Origin: Porphyra umbilicalis | Lineage: Eukaryota; Rhodophyta; Bangiophyceae; Bangiales; Bangiaceae | DNA length: 64,000 nt | Assembly: GCA_002049455.2 (NCBI GenBank) | Contig: KV918766.1 | Location: 186,001-250,000, forward strand | Direction: 5' to 3' | Shown here: positions 34,211 to 43,810 of the stretch, one piece after another | Numbering within the stretch: position 1 is the first letter of the stretch | Layout of the letters: every line of letters begins with the position of its first letter | Notes under the pieces: generated by a model | Told to the model about the DNA's origin: nothing | The model's database searches: none | What the model saw: the letters and a program-made list of their open reading frames with translations, nothing else | Position numbers and translations under genes: made by a program

Positions 34211-35194
34211 TCATGTGCCTTGCCCATCCCCACCCGCCCACGGGCCGTCCTTCCCGTACCCCCCCGCCAGCCCGTCTTGCATCACCTCATTCGCCGCCGC
34301 CGCCGCTTCGGCGTCAGCCCACGCGTGGCGCTTGCGGTGGTAGCTCATGGAGGAGGCCCACCGAAAGCGCTTGCCGCACCCGCGCACTTGGCACACGTAT
34401 GGCTGCTCGCCAGTGTGCAGCCGCGCGTGTGCCTTGGCATTGGAGCGGAAGCGCGCTTGGGAATTGCAGCCGGGGTAGGTGCACCCATATGTGCGGCGGG
34501 GTGCTGGGCCGCCGCTGCCGCCGCGCCCGCGGCGGCCACCGCGCACATGGCCGGCTACGCCCGCGTCTGACAGCGGGTGCTCAATGACGACGTATTCCGG
34601 CGGGCGTCGGTGCCCCGAGAGGGAGGGGGAGGATCCCGACGAGTCGACCCCAAAGAGGCCGGCCGGGTCGCGCGCCGCGCGGCTGTCGGTTGTTACTTGG
34701 GGGGAGAGGGACAGCGCAGCCCATTCGCCGACGGCCTTCCACGAGTCGTGCGGGGTGGCGCTAGTCGCCTCAGCCGTCGAGTCCGTGGGACGTGGGAGCC
34801 GCCATGCGGTGGCCGGGCCGGGAGTAGAACAAGCAGGTACGCCGTCGAGCAGTGTCCGACCGTAAAGCCGAGCGGGGGGTGAGCTCCCTCTCGTCGCCGT
34901 TGCGACGGACGTTTCCGCTTCCGTCGACACCGGGAAAGATGCGGGCCGTGGACTCCGCAGCGCCGAGCACTGGGACAGGGCCACGGCGGCCGCCGACGGG
35001 GGCGGCGGCTGCCGCGGCCGTGTCGTCAGGCCCGCCAGACGCGCGACCGTCCCGCCCGCCGTGAGCATGGATGGCATTGGCAGGGTCCCCGGATGCACCC
35101 CGGGGGGTGGCTGGGTGATGGGCAGGGACGGCAGACGACCGCGGCGTGGAAGGCACGGGGAGGGTAGAGAGGACGACTTGGGGATGAGCGGCAT
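34211..35194 (-). CDS. Two-finger C2H2 zinc-finger protein, paralogue 2
   Basis: The protein has 327 residues from the ATG at 35194; longer (35350) or shorter in-frame starts cannot be excluded. The N-terminal part is Ser/Pro/Ala-rich and contains VARLAGLT. Residues 236-290 hold the finger pair YGCTYPGC...HARLH and YVCQVRGC...YHRKRH, followed by an Ala-rich tail. The finger block is closely similar to the genes at 30.7 and 51.2 kb. A fold-back element lies just 3' of it. DNA binding in the nucleus is inferred from the fingers. The frame is intact. Confidence 0.82.
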   Translation of the reverse strand: MPLIPKSSSLPSPCLPRRGRLPSLPITQPPPGVHPGTLPMPSMLTAGGTVARLAGLTTRPRQPPPPSAAAVALSQCSALRSPRPASFPVSTEAETSVATATRGSSPPARLYGRTLLDGVPACSTPGPATAWRLPRPTDSTAEATSATPHDSWKAVGEWAALSLSPQVTTDSRAARDPAGLFGVDSSGSSPSLSGHRRPPEYVVIEHPLSDAGVAGHVRGGRRGRGGSGGPAPRRTYGCTYPGCNSQARFRSNAKAHARLHTGEQPYVCQVRGCGKRFRWASSMSYHRKRHAWADAEAAAAANEVMQDGLAGGYGKDGPWAGGDGQGT

Positions 35195-36044
35195 GATGGA
35201 CAACCGAGGCGGGGGACGCGGAAAGCGCGTGCGCAGTGGGGCGACGGCGCTCAGCGGCCAAGAGTATGGGCAATGCAGGTGCGCACGGTCTTGTTCCATG
35301 GAACAGGTCGCGCGCCGTCCGATGAGGGAGGCAGCGCGTCGGCCAAGCACCCACGGGTGCTTGCGTGCGTCGGCGCAGCGCGTCCGTGTCGTCAGCCCAC
35401 GGTCGGACCAGCTCAGCTCTTATGCGTTTCGGATTCTGAACACAATTTCTTGGCGTATAGAACGGCGCCGACACCCGCTACGCTGTGCACGGTCGTCAGC
35501 ACCCCTCGGCTTTCAAGTGTAGGTGCACTGTAGTTGAGACTCGATCGTACTGTGCTTTCACGAGGCACCTTCATCATAATGCCACATGATGGGGCCGCGG
35601 AGAGGCGTGCCTACGCACCTCGGCCAACCACACTCATGAGCCGTGGAGCAACGGCAGTCGCCTCATTCCCTGACTGAGTCAAAAAGTCGACAGGCGCGAA
35701 CTCGGGTGGGCCCCCTCGTCTTGTGGCCACGGCCTGGCGGGCGCATGAGTAAGGGCGACATACGTACGTTCGTTTAACAGACGTTGAACAGACCGCACCG
35801 TGAATCTGTCATGCTCTCGACGCAGGGTCTTTGGGTGTTGACCCCCGTGCTCTCTCGGTCGGGCCAAAAGCAGGCACCGGGAGGGCAGGAATGCAGACGA
35901 GGTGCGCACACTCGCAAGCATGGCCCCCTGACACAGCTGCGAGCCGGTGCGCCCTGAATTCCCCACCCTCGCACAACAGCGTCGCGCCGGCCCCAGAGTC
36001 GCCTGACATGGGTCGACTTGGTGATTCAGCTGCCGCGGGCTCCC
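35195..36044. other. Intergenic region upstream of the second C2H2 gene
   Basis: It probably contains promoter and 5' UTR. A TTCTTGGAAC-type motif is not seen; no domain-bearing frame or repeat was recognised. Confidence 0.35.
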
Positions 36045-36103
36045 AGCCAACCAACTTGGTTGGCTCCATCATGGAGCTCCTCCATTCAATGATTGAATGG
36101 AGG
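36045..36103. repeat. Three consecutive perfect palindromes
   Basis: 36045-36065 has 10-bp arms, 36063-36077 has 7-bp arms, and 36079-36103 has 12-bp arms (CCTCCATTCAAT G ATTGAATGGAGG in two halves). Each has a single unpaired central base. The first two overlap by three bases. Confidence 0.9.
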
Positions 36104-36281
36104 CATTGCCGACCTGACGGGCTGTCCGTTCGGGGGCCTATTTGTAGGCGGTCTGTACAATCCGCACGGGGCCTCCAGGTGGGGGTGAGCCACGGCTGAC
36201 TTCCCGCCTGTCTTTTTTCCCGCTCTTGTGTCGGTCAGGCCCCCCCTTTGTGAGATGCGGCTGAACCTCGTAATGCGACCG

Positions 36282-36342
36282 GAGTGTCCGCTCCTTACGA
36301 AAGACCGCATCATGCGGTCTTTCGCAAGGTGCGGACACTCCC
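36282..36342. repeat. 61-bp near-perfect palindrome
   Basis: The 30-bp arms have two mismatches (36298/36326 and 36293/36331) around a single central C at 36312. The core reads GAAAGACCGCATCATGCGGT. Confidence 0.92.
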
Positions 36343-36348
36343 ATGGAG

Positions 36349-36365
36349 TGACCATGATGGTCACC
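36349..36365. repeat. 17-bp perfect palindrome
   Basis: GTGACCAT G ATGGTCAC, 8-bp arms and one central base, seven bases after the 61-bp palindrome. Confidence 0.85.
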
Positions 36366-37264
36366 TGGCTACTCAGAGCTGCGACTCGTGCAAAGTTGTG
36401 CTGCTACAGCTGTGACGTGCCCGCGTTTCGCCGCGCTGGGAAGGGACCGTTCAATCGAACGCGCTCAATCCAGCAAGAATTCCCGAGCTCCGGTGCCGAG
36501 CGGCACCGCGAGTATGCTTGATGGAGGCCCCCGGCACTGGTTTCTGGGCCGCTGATGGAAGGGGCTGCAGCCGAGCAGGAGACACGTCTTTATCCGCTCT
36601 CTTGATGCGGACACGTTCACTCCGTTTCTGAGCCGTCTTGGTGCCCCACTGGTTGACCTCCCACACACCACGGGGCCTGCGCTCGCGGAGAAAGGTTGGC
36701 ATATCGGTAAGATTCGTCAATAAAAAAAATTGGTACGGGTCGGTATTCCGATCGATATTTAGTATCGGCCTTTCGCTCAACGGTCGGTATATGTTGGTAT
36801 GGTGTTTATGTTAGTATTTAACCTTGGGAGGAACTCGACCGATGCCACACAACGAGCGAGGCACTTGACAGACCCGTGGCATGCAAGAGAATCATTGGCG
36901 TGGGGGCGAAGGGACGGGTCCAAGCAAACCCAGGTCAGGCACGGTCGAGGTCGTGGCGTTGGTTGGGTGGAGTGCAGAGGCGAGCAGTTGGTACGGTCGG
37001 GCCATGTGGTGGTCTGTGAGAGAGGGTGCGAGCGCGAAGGGTGCTTCAAATACACATCCCAAAAATTAGAGTTATCAGGGAACTTAATATACCGATATAT
37101 CGGTACGAAATTGGCACATTAGTATACCAATTGGGAAACGGTATTCAGAACCGCAACGTTCCGTAAATGCCAATCTTACGCGGATGGGGCGGACTGCGGG
37201 AGAATCCATACAGAGTCTTCCGTGACGCATGACAAGTGCCTCGCTGCAGACCCCAGGTTCCCCA
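36366..37264. other. Non-coding block between palindromes
   Basis: It holds an 18-bp hairpin at 36491-36508 (CGGTGCCG/CGGCACCG). Two AT-rich segments at 36720-36835 and 37070-37140 share inverted TACCGATAT-like sequence, possibly the worn ends of an inserted element. No protein was recognised. Confidence 0.4.
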
Positions 37265-37339
37265 CCATCATGGTCATGATGGCAGGAACACTGACCGTCA
37301 GTGTTGCCGTCCCTCGCTGTGACAGCGAGGGACGGCAAC
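37265..37339. repeat. Second palindrome cluster
   Basis: 37265-37282 is CCATCATG GT CATGATGG. 37287-37305 is AACACTGAC C GTCAGTGTT. 37303-37339 has perfect 18-bp arms around one central G. The last two overlap by three bases, as in the first cluster. Confidence 0.9.
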
Positions 37340-37686
37340 GGGCAGCTCCCAGTGCGGTCACCGATCCACGATGGGTACGTTAGCTCCCTCGAGGTGTCAG
37401 TCTGTAGGGCGGGCACGAACACGCATGTCATGGAACTGTTTGGACGTTTGACGAGTCTCGACCGGTGAGGATGCGGCAAAGAGAGCCGCGTCGGTCCTCG
37501 GTGACGTCCGAAGCGGCAAGTAAGACAGGAGGGGTTAGCAGAGCGCAACAACGAACTTGGCAAAAAGCCCGAGCTATTCTTCAGTCAAGCGACTGCAGTA
37601 CTTGAAGAAGCCTAGACCAGCAAGTCCGGCTACAATCCAATGCTCGCGCCGGCCGCCCCCACGATTAGGGTTGGGAAGAGCGCCCG
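37340..37686. other. Non-coding segment
   Basis: No gene, RNA or repeat recognised between the palindrome cluster and the 11-bp repeat arrays. Confidence 0.35.
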
Positions 37687-38092
37687 GGGCGCTATTGAGG
37701 GGCGTTATTAAGGTGCTGTTAGGGCGCTGTTAGGGTGCTGTTAACGCCCCGCGGCCCTCGACGCCGAGGCGTCTTTGACGTAGTGTGGTACCTTGCGGCA
37801 GTAGAGCGCCTGTACGGTGAAGGGTGATGTTGTAGGCGTGGTGGTGGTTGGGCTTGATTGTGAAGGAAACAAAGACAGACGGGGACTCAGCAGTAGCGAC
37901 CCCAGACTGCCATCGGTAAATAGACAATTGGATCTAGTGGCTACGATTACAGAAGACTCACGGAATCATAGGGTGCTACTGTAAAAAGCAGTGTTTATGG
38001 GTGCTACTTAGGGCGTTTAGGGGGCGTCGCTAGCCTTCAGAAGGGCGCTGTTAGGACGCCATTAGGGCGTGTTTACGCCCCACGCCCCTCAC
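37687..38092. repeat. Two arrays of degenerate GGGCGCTGTTA repeats flanking about 250 bp
   Basis: The left array (37687-37749) has about five 11-12-bp units (GGGCGCTGTTA, GGGTGCTGTTA and variants) ending TTAACGCCCC. The right array (about 38000-38092) has similar units ending TTTACGCCCC. The segment GGGCGCTGTTAGG...CGCCCC plus CCCTC is repeated directly at 37723-37759 and 38043-38090, so this may be a small element with terminal direct repeats. Confidence 0.6.
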
Positions 38093-38925
38093 ATAGGGGC
38101 GCTCCTACCCACGATGGCCGCGACGTCTGCGGGCACCACCGCCTCCTCTGCAGAATCTCCGCACGAGTCCGAGTCTGGGAGCCCCCACCCGGCGTCGACG
38201 CCCCCCCCCCCACCCCCACCGCCCCGCCCACCAGCAGCCGCATCTGCGCCGACCGCCCCCGCGGTCGCCACCCCGTCCGCGCCCCGCCCACCCGCCGCCA
38301 CAGGCCACAACCCCGCCCGCCGAAGGTCATCAACGTGCTCGTCGAGGAGGGCGGCAACGACCTCGCCAACAACCTTGCCGCCGCCCCCTCCCGCGTCGTC
38401 GGCCTCTGGATAGCGCCGCGCAATGACGTGGCGGCCGGGGCGGGTGTAGACGACGCCGACCAGGCGCCGGGGCAGCCGGTACAGCTCGGCGGTGGTCGGG
38501 GCGGTGGCGGGGGGGGGAGGAGGGGGGACGGCAGCCGAGTGGGGCGGTGGCACAACCGTCTCGCCGCCCGCTACCGCAACGCCGCCCGCTACGGCGTCGC
38601 CGCCCGCTACGGCGTCGCCGTCCGCGACCTCGTCGGCACCGCAGCCATCACCAACAACATCGCCCCTCCCCCCGCCTCCCCCACCGTCACCAGCCCCACC
38701 ACTGCCATCACGCGGAGCGTCCCCGCTACAACCGCCGTCGGCTTGGCCACCCATCCGCGGTGCCGACGGCGGCGGGTCACCCCCCAGGGGCTCGAGGGCA
38801 TACAGCCCCCCGCCGGGCGCGCCGACGACCACCATAATGGCCTCCTCTGGGCCCGGCCGTGGTGACGCTGCCAGCGCCGCTGCTCGCGCGCGACGGGCCA
38901 CGGGTCCACGGACGACGCGGCCCAT
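38089..38925 (-). CDS. Hypothetical protein, unrecognised
   Basis: A 278-residue frame starts at the ATG at 38925 (an in-frame ATG at 39234 is also possible). It begins MGRVVRGPVARRARAAALAA, continues GAPGGGLYALEPLGGD, and has a short internal repeat (DAVAGGDAVAGGVAVAGG). The most ordinary-looking part is TAELYRLPRRLVGVVYTRPG followed by HVIARRYPEADD and VVGEVVAALLDEHVDDLRRA. The C-terminus is Gly/Ala-rich. The stop overlaps the repeat array at 37687-38092. I know no family with these motifs. It could be real, given the non-repetitive middle, or a compositional frame. Confidence 0.4.
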   Translation of the reverse strand: MGRVVRGPVARRARAAALAASPRPGPEEAIMVVVGAPGGGLYALEPLGGDPPPSAPRMGGQADGGCSGDAPRDGSGGAGDGGGGGGRGDVVGDGCGADEVADGDAVAGGDAVAGGVAVAGGETVVPPPHSAAVPPPPPPATAPTTAELYRLPRRLVGVVYTRPGRHVIARRYPEADDAGGGGGKVVGEVVAALLDEHVDDLRRAGLWPVAAGGRGADGVATAGAVGADAAAGGRGGGGGGGGVDAGWGLPDSDSCGDSAEEAVVPADVAAIVGRSAPM

Positions 38926-41664
38926 GGTTCGATGCCGTGGGGAGGCGGAAGACGAGGAGGGGCGGGGGGGACAAAGAACGTTACCAGAGAGGGTGGAGCA
39001 AAAAAGCTTTGGCTCGTGGGGCGCGGGTCGAAACGCCAGCAGCGGCTGCCACGGAGGACCGACGTTGGGTGTGGCCGCTCCACGCGGCATGTAGGACGGA
39101 TGGTAACCAAGGACCAAAAAACAAGGGAGACGGAGCGGATGGCGGCAGATGGATCGTCGCGGGGGGAGGGGTGCAGGCCAACGCGACCAGCGCCGACTCG
39201 CGACGGCGGCGGTGTCCTTTGCCAGACCGGTCAAGTAACGTCACACTTTGTCGGCCCGCAGAGGTTTGTATCAATTTCAACACTGTGATTCCATTATAAG
39301 CACTGAGCTGCGATCCTGAATCTGGCGTCAGAGCAATATGCGGCGTTAATCGAAAGTTCTTAATCGCCTTGTGCGAGCTTGCGGTGCCGTCCCACAATAT
39401 TGTTTTTCCGTGCGCTTTGTATGTCAGACTCACAAGACGTCACCCACAAAACGTCAGTGCGCAATATCAGCAGGCTGCCTTGCTGACAAAATGAGGTCAG
39501 CCAATGGACACACGGAAATCTCATGGAAGGTATCCAATGAGAGGGATCTTGTAGCACACTACGACTTAAAGAGTTGAAGTGGCCCACACTTTTACACAGA
39601 TCAAACACGTCACAAATCACAGCTGCTTGGTGAGGCGTGCTCGCAGGCAGCTTTTTGCGAGAGATTCCGTACGCTCTCGGTATTAGTACGTGCGCCGCAG
39701 AAACGGGGCATGTCGTTGCGGGAGGCTCTTCTTCAATGCTTTGTGGAGCGCTCAAAAACCGCCCGTTCGCGTCCAGTCTGATTGGCAGTGTAATGATTGC
39801 CCGTCATTGGGCTGTGCAACATGCGATCACAAATTTTGATGGCGAAAACCGGGGCTCATTACCCCTTCCGGGGATCACTAAAGAATGTGGCACCCACCAT
39901 CGCTCACACTGCCTGAATGCTCCACAGTTCATGGTGACAGCTCTGGTCTAGCCGACGGCATCGACGGCAGCGCGAGGGTGTATGAGGTGCTCTGCCGCGC
40001 GGTCTCGCCGACCACAAACGCTTCCCCGTGCGTTCCTCGTCGCATCGCCGGGCCCTTGCGGGGGGCCTCAAGCGTGTGCAGCGGTCCGGCGGCGCTGGGA
40101 TTTCGGAAGCGCTCTGCGGCGCGGTTTCTGAACCTCGAGCGGGCGGCGGGGCAGATCTTTTCGGTTGCCTGCTTGACCACGCCCCGCTTGCATCGGCCAG
40201 TGGGTTGGTGCAGCGGGCGGGGTGCCGGCAACCACTTCCTGCCGTCGCGGTCCTGGCGGCGAGTCGCTCTGGGCGACGCACGTGCAGGTGCCCCCCCCCC
40301 CACCCTGCGTCGCGTCCGAGTCGGCCGCTTGTCTGTCGTGGAGCTTCCTGACACAACCACCCACCGCCGCGTGTTCGTTGAGGCTGCCCCTGTCGGACGC
40401 GCCTGCGGTGATTCTCCAATGGGAGGCGGTGCGCTTCTCCCGCAGCCACCGTGGCGTCGACAGCGGGGCCTGCAGAGCACATTGGACTTTGTTCTTTTTG
40501 CGATTGTGCGCGGTGCCCCCCCCCCCCCCCCCTCTCTGTGTTTGTCTTTCCCCTACCTCCCCACCGACGCGGTCCACGCCTCGGCGAGCGCGAGACGGCG
40601 ACCGCTGTCACCGGCCCGCCGTGGCCCACAGCGGGGCCCCAACGGGCTCTGCCAAGAGGCCCTAACTGCCCGCTGGGCCCGGCCCGGCCCGGCCCGGCCC
40701 CCCCACCCGCGCCCATCGCTGCGCGCATACGCGCCGTGCGTGGGAGGAGGAGATGGGGCGCGGCGGCCGCCGCCAGGGCGGCGCCCCGCGTCACACCGCG
40801 CGCACGGCAGACACGGCAGGTGCGCGGCCGCCAGCGCCGCGTCTCCCCAGTGCTCTGGCGGCCGCCGGCGGGTCGGTGGGGGGGGCGGGCGCGCCGGCCC
40901 GGCCAGCGAGAGGACGACACGACGCGGCGGGCAGCGTCGGCGCGCGGCGCGGGCGGCGCGGCACGGGCGCGGCGCCGTGACCCACCGCGGGGGGTGGTGG
41001 TGGTGGTGGCGCCAGCGGCGGCGGCGGCGGGTGCGGGCGGGGGCGTGTGGCGGCCGCCGCGGTTGGAGGGAGTGTGGTCGTGGACGCGCGCGCGCGCGCG
41101 TCGCGGGGTCACGGGCGCAAGCGGGTGCCGCCGCCGGCGTGTCGACGCTCGTTCCCGACACGGGGGTGGCACACCCCGCGCGGCGCCAGCCGCCCCGCGC
41201 CGGGCGACTGCGGCGCGGGGGGGCGACGACGGGGAGCGCGGGGGGGGGGGGGGGGGGGGGGTGACGTGCCAAACCCGACCCGACCTGTGTCTGCCGTGTG
41301 CTGCTCCCGCGCTACGCCGTCGCGTTGGGGACGGCCGGCCGTCGGTGTAGGGCGTGGTGCGGGACTTGGTGTGGGACGGGGAGGTGGCGGCGGCGGTGCT
41401 TGCGGCGCGTGGCCCGCCCGCTGGCTCGTGGCGGTCGGTGGCCAACTGCTGTGACGGTGTGACGCCTCGTGCGACGCCGACGGCGGTCGTGGAAACACGA
41501 CGATCCCCCTACCGCTCCGTGTGCAACCTGACGGTCTGCTGCGTTTGTGCCCCCGACACCGTGGCACTTTCCTTTTGTTTCCAACCTCGGCGTGCGTGAC
41601 ACTGCCGCCTCGCGGCAGCCGCGAGCGGCCCGGGCATCCCTTTCCTGTTCTTCCTCTCCCCCCA
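38926..41664. other. Intergenic region, mixed composition
   Basis: 39230-39960 is near 50 percent GC with no domain-bearing frame. 39960-41660 is very GC-rich with long shadow frames on both strands. A CG-alternating stretch lies at 41086-41103 and G/C runs at 40510-40530 and 41240-41261. The final part is the likely promoter and 5' UTR of the dehydrogenase-like gene. Confidence 0.4.
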
Positions 41665-41684
41665 CCCCCCCCCCCCCCCCCCAG
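41665..41684 (+). promoter_or_regulatory. C18-AG tract directly before a start codon
   Basis: A run of 18 C is followed by AG, ending 17 bp before the ATG at 41701. It can be a 5' UTR poly-C tract or the 3' splice site of a 5' UTR intron. The coding introns in this window also end in long C tracts plus AG. Confidence 0.4.
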
Positions 41685-41700
41685 GCGCGCCCGCGCTACC

Positions 41701-43119
41701 ATGGGTCTCGTTCCCGGCCGGCGCTCCTCGAAAGCATCCTCGTCTGGGGACCCGTTGACGCGCACCCCCTCCGTCTCCTCCACCGTCTCCTCCTCCTCCA
41801 ACCGCTCCCTGCGATTTCGGCGGGGCTCCTCTGGCGCCGGCAACACGTCGGCCTCTGCAGCAGCGGCGGCGGCGGCCGCCGCCGCCGCCGCCGCCGCCGC
41901 CGCGACCCCCCCGTCCAACGGCTTCCACGGCGACGAGGAGGTGTTGCCCCTTCCCGGCGGTGGCAGCGCGCCGGCGGTGACGACGCATGACGTGGCGACG
42001 CGACCACGCGGCGGCTGGCGGGTGTTGGTGACGGGGGACCTGCCCGAGCGGGGCTTGGCGGGCCTCCGCGGCGTCCCCGGCTTGGAGCTGATCACCGCCG
42101 TGCGGGCGGGCGCGGGCGGCGGGGGCCCCTTTGGCGGCGGCAGCGGTCGTGGCATGACCGCCACCGAGTTGGTCGGCCGCCTCTCGGCGGGCGGTGGCGT
42201 CGACGCCTTGTTGTGTGGCGTCGGCGACGCGGTCACCCCCGACGTTATCCGCGCCGGGGGGCGGCGCCTCAAGGTCATCTCGACGACGGGCGTGAGTACG
42301 GCCAACATTGACACGGCGGCGGCGTCGGCGGCGGGCGTCGTCATTGCGTCGGTACCCGACGTGCTCACTGACACGGTGGCGGACCTGGTCGTCGGCCTGG
42401 TCATTGCCGTTGCGCGGCGCTTCAAGGAGGGCATTGCCGCTGCGGATGCGGGCCGCACCAGCCGCCGCTCCCTTCCCGGCGGCGGCGTGGGCGTTGACGT
42501 CCACGGCGCCACGGTGGGGATTATCGGGTTTGGGGCGGTCGGCGCCGCCGTGGCCCGCCGCCTGTCGGGCTTTGACGTGTCGTTCGTGTACACGGGGCCG
42601 CGGAAAAAGGTGGGCGGCCCCGCCGCCGACGTTGGCGCCCGCTACGTCGGCCTCAACCACCTGCTTGCCGTCTCGGACATTGTGCTGCCGCTGTGTCCGG
42701 TCACGGACGACACGCGCGGCATGTTTGACTGGGAGGCCATGGAGCGGATGAAAAAGACGGCGGTGCTCGTCAATGGCGCCTCTGCCGCGCTCATGGACGT
42801 GGAGGCCATCTACTACGCGGTCAAGACGGGGGAGATTGCGGGCGCGGGCATGTGCGTGCCCGAAGGCAGCGGCCGGGACGCGTGGGATACGGGCAGCGTG
42901 CCTAGCGCCGCGCCGGGCGGCGCCGCGCGCCAAAAGATGCTCATGCAAAAGCTGCTCGGCCTCCCGACGGTGACGGTACTGCCGGACATGGCGGGGGAGA
43001 CGGTGGGGTGTTTGGAGGATATGGCGGCCATGGCGGCGGGCAACTTGATGGCCGCCCTGCGGGGGAAGCGCTTGCCACACGTGGGCGTGGGGGACGGGAC
43101 GGACCCACCATCGGGATGA
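41701..43119 (+). CDS. D-2-hydroxyacid dehydrogenase-like protein, catalytic residues altered
   Basis: This 472-residue protein is uninterrupted, from ATG 41701 (ACCATGG). Residues 1-95 are Ser-rich with a poly-Ala run. From about residue 100 the fold is that of NAD-dependent 2-hydroxyacid dehydrogenases: KVISTTGVSTANID, the Rossmann motif GIIGFGAVGAAVARRL near residue 274, LPLCPVTDDTRGMFD, and MKKTAVLVNGASAALMD. By alignment to the family pattern VNTARGxLVD, the catalytic Arg position is Ser361. The catalytic His of PHIAG-type motifs is Asp429 (LPDMAGET). The Glu seems kept (CVPEGS). The nucleotide-binding part is intact. This may be a regulatory pseudoenzyme (as in CtBP/ANGUSTIFOLIA-like proteins) or an altered activity; that is inference. 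Confidence 0.8.
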   Translation: MGLVPGRRSSKASSSGDPLTRTPSVSSTVSSSSNRSLRFRRGSSGAGNTSASAAAAAAAAAAAAAAAATPPSNGFHGDEEVLPLPGGGSAPAVTTHDVATRPRGGWRVLVTGDLPERGLAGLRGVPGLELITAVRAGAGGGGPFGGGSGRGMTATELVGRLSAGGGVDALLCGVGDAVTPDVIRAGGRRLKVISTTGVSTANIDTAAASAAGVVIASVPDVLTDTVADLVVGLVIAVARRFKEGIAAADAGRTSRRSLPGGGVGVDVHGATVGIIGFGAVGAAVARRLSGFDVSFVYTGPRKKVGGPAADVGARYVGLNHLLAVSDIVLPLCPVTDDTRGMFDWEAMERMKKTAVLVNGASAALMDVEAIYYAVKTGEIAGAGMCVPEGSGRDAWDTGSVPSAAPGGAARQKMLMQKLLGLPTVTVLPDMAGETVGCLEDMAAMAAGNLMAALRGKRLPHVGVGDGTDPPSG

Positions 43120-43810
43120 GGGGAGGCTGGCCGGGGGGGTGGGTGGGGGGGGGTGGGGGCGGGGGCGTGACTACGATGGAGGAGAAATATGTGCTTTTTT
43201 GGGCCGTCGGAGGTGGGGTGCACACGAGAAGAAAACAAGGACGGATAGAACTCACATGTAGAGGAGGAGCAAGACCGTCTGTTCCGCGACGGCAGGTTGT
43301 ACATGCGACAGAGATGTTCACCTTCTGCATATACGGTGGCTTACCTGGTGAAGACGCTGGTCTAGCAGACGACAAGAGGTGCCTGTAGCGTCTACTTCAC
43401 GGTTTCAACAGCTTTTTACCGGTGGCTGAGCGTGGACGTGGGTGAACCACACCGCGCTTCTGTCGACGTCGTGAGGTGGCCAGCCTGCCAGTGCGATAGC
43501 ATACCGGGTGCCGCTTTTTTTTTGGCCAGACATTTGGGCGTGGACGACACACTTGGAACAATTCCTCTTCGCACCGCTTTCCTTCCACTACCGCGTGTAT
43601 TGGGTGACAGATCCTCCGCACTGGAGGATACCCCTCCAGCGCCATCGAGGCGCCCCCTTTGCACCGGCTCATCGCCCCGCTCCCGCCATTCGTCTGGCGC
43701 GTACGCTGTCATCACGCCGCGCACGACCGACGACCGAGCGGCTCCCGTGCCTTCTCCAACATCTCGCTCCATCCCCACTTTCCTGTCTTGTTTGCCAGCC
43801 CTTTTTTGCA
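43120..43810. other. Intergenic, 3' UTR of dehydrogenase-like gene and promoter of RibH gene
   Basis: A G-rich stretch (43135-43166) follows the stop. No other feature was recognised. The last 60 bp before the ATG are C/T-rich, as in other 5' leaders here. Confidence 0.4.

Noticed and set aside
36045-37339. CRISPR-like array
   Set aside because: The palindromes differ in sequence from one another and have no constant repeat or spacer length; the setting is eukaryotic.
37687-38077. Interstitial telomere repeat (TTAGGG occurs several times)
   Set aside because: The true unit is 11-12 bp (GGGCGCTGTTA); TTAGGG arises only at unit junctions.
39904-41445. Minus-strand frame of 513 codons
   Set aside because: Low-complexity Arg/Pro/Ala translation without any recognisable motif; overlapping frames of similar length exist on the plus strand.
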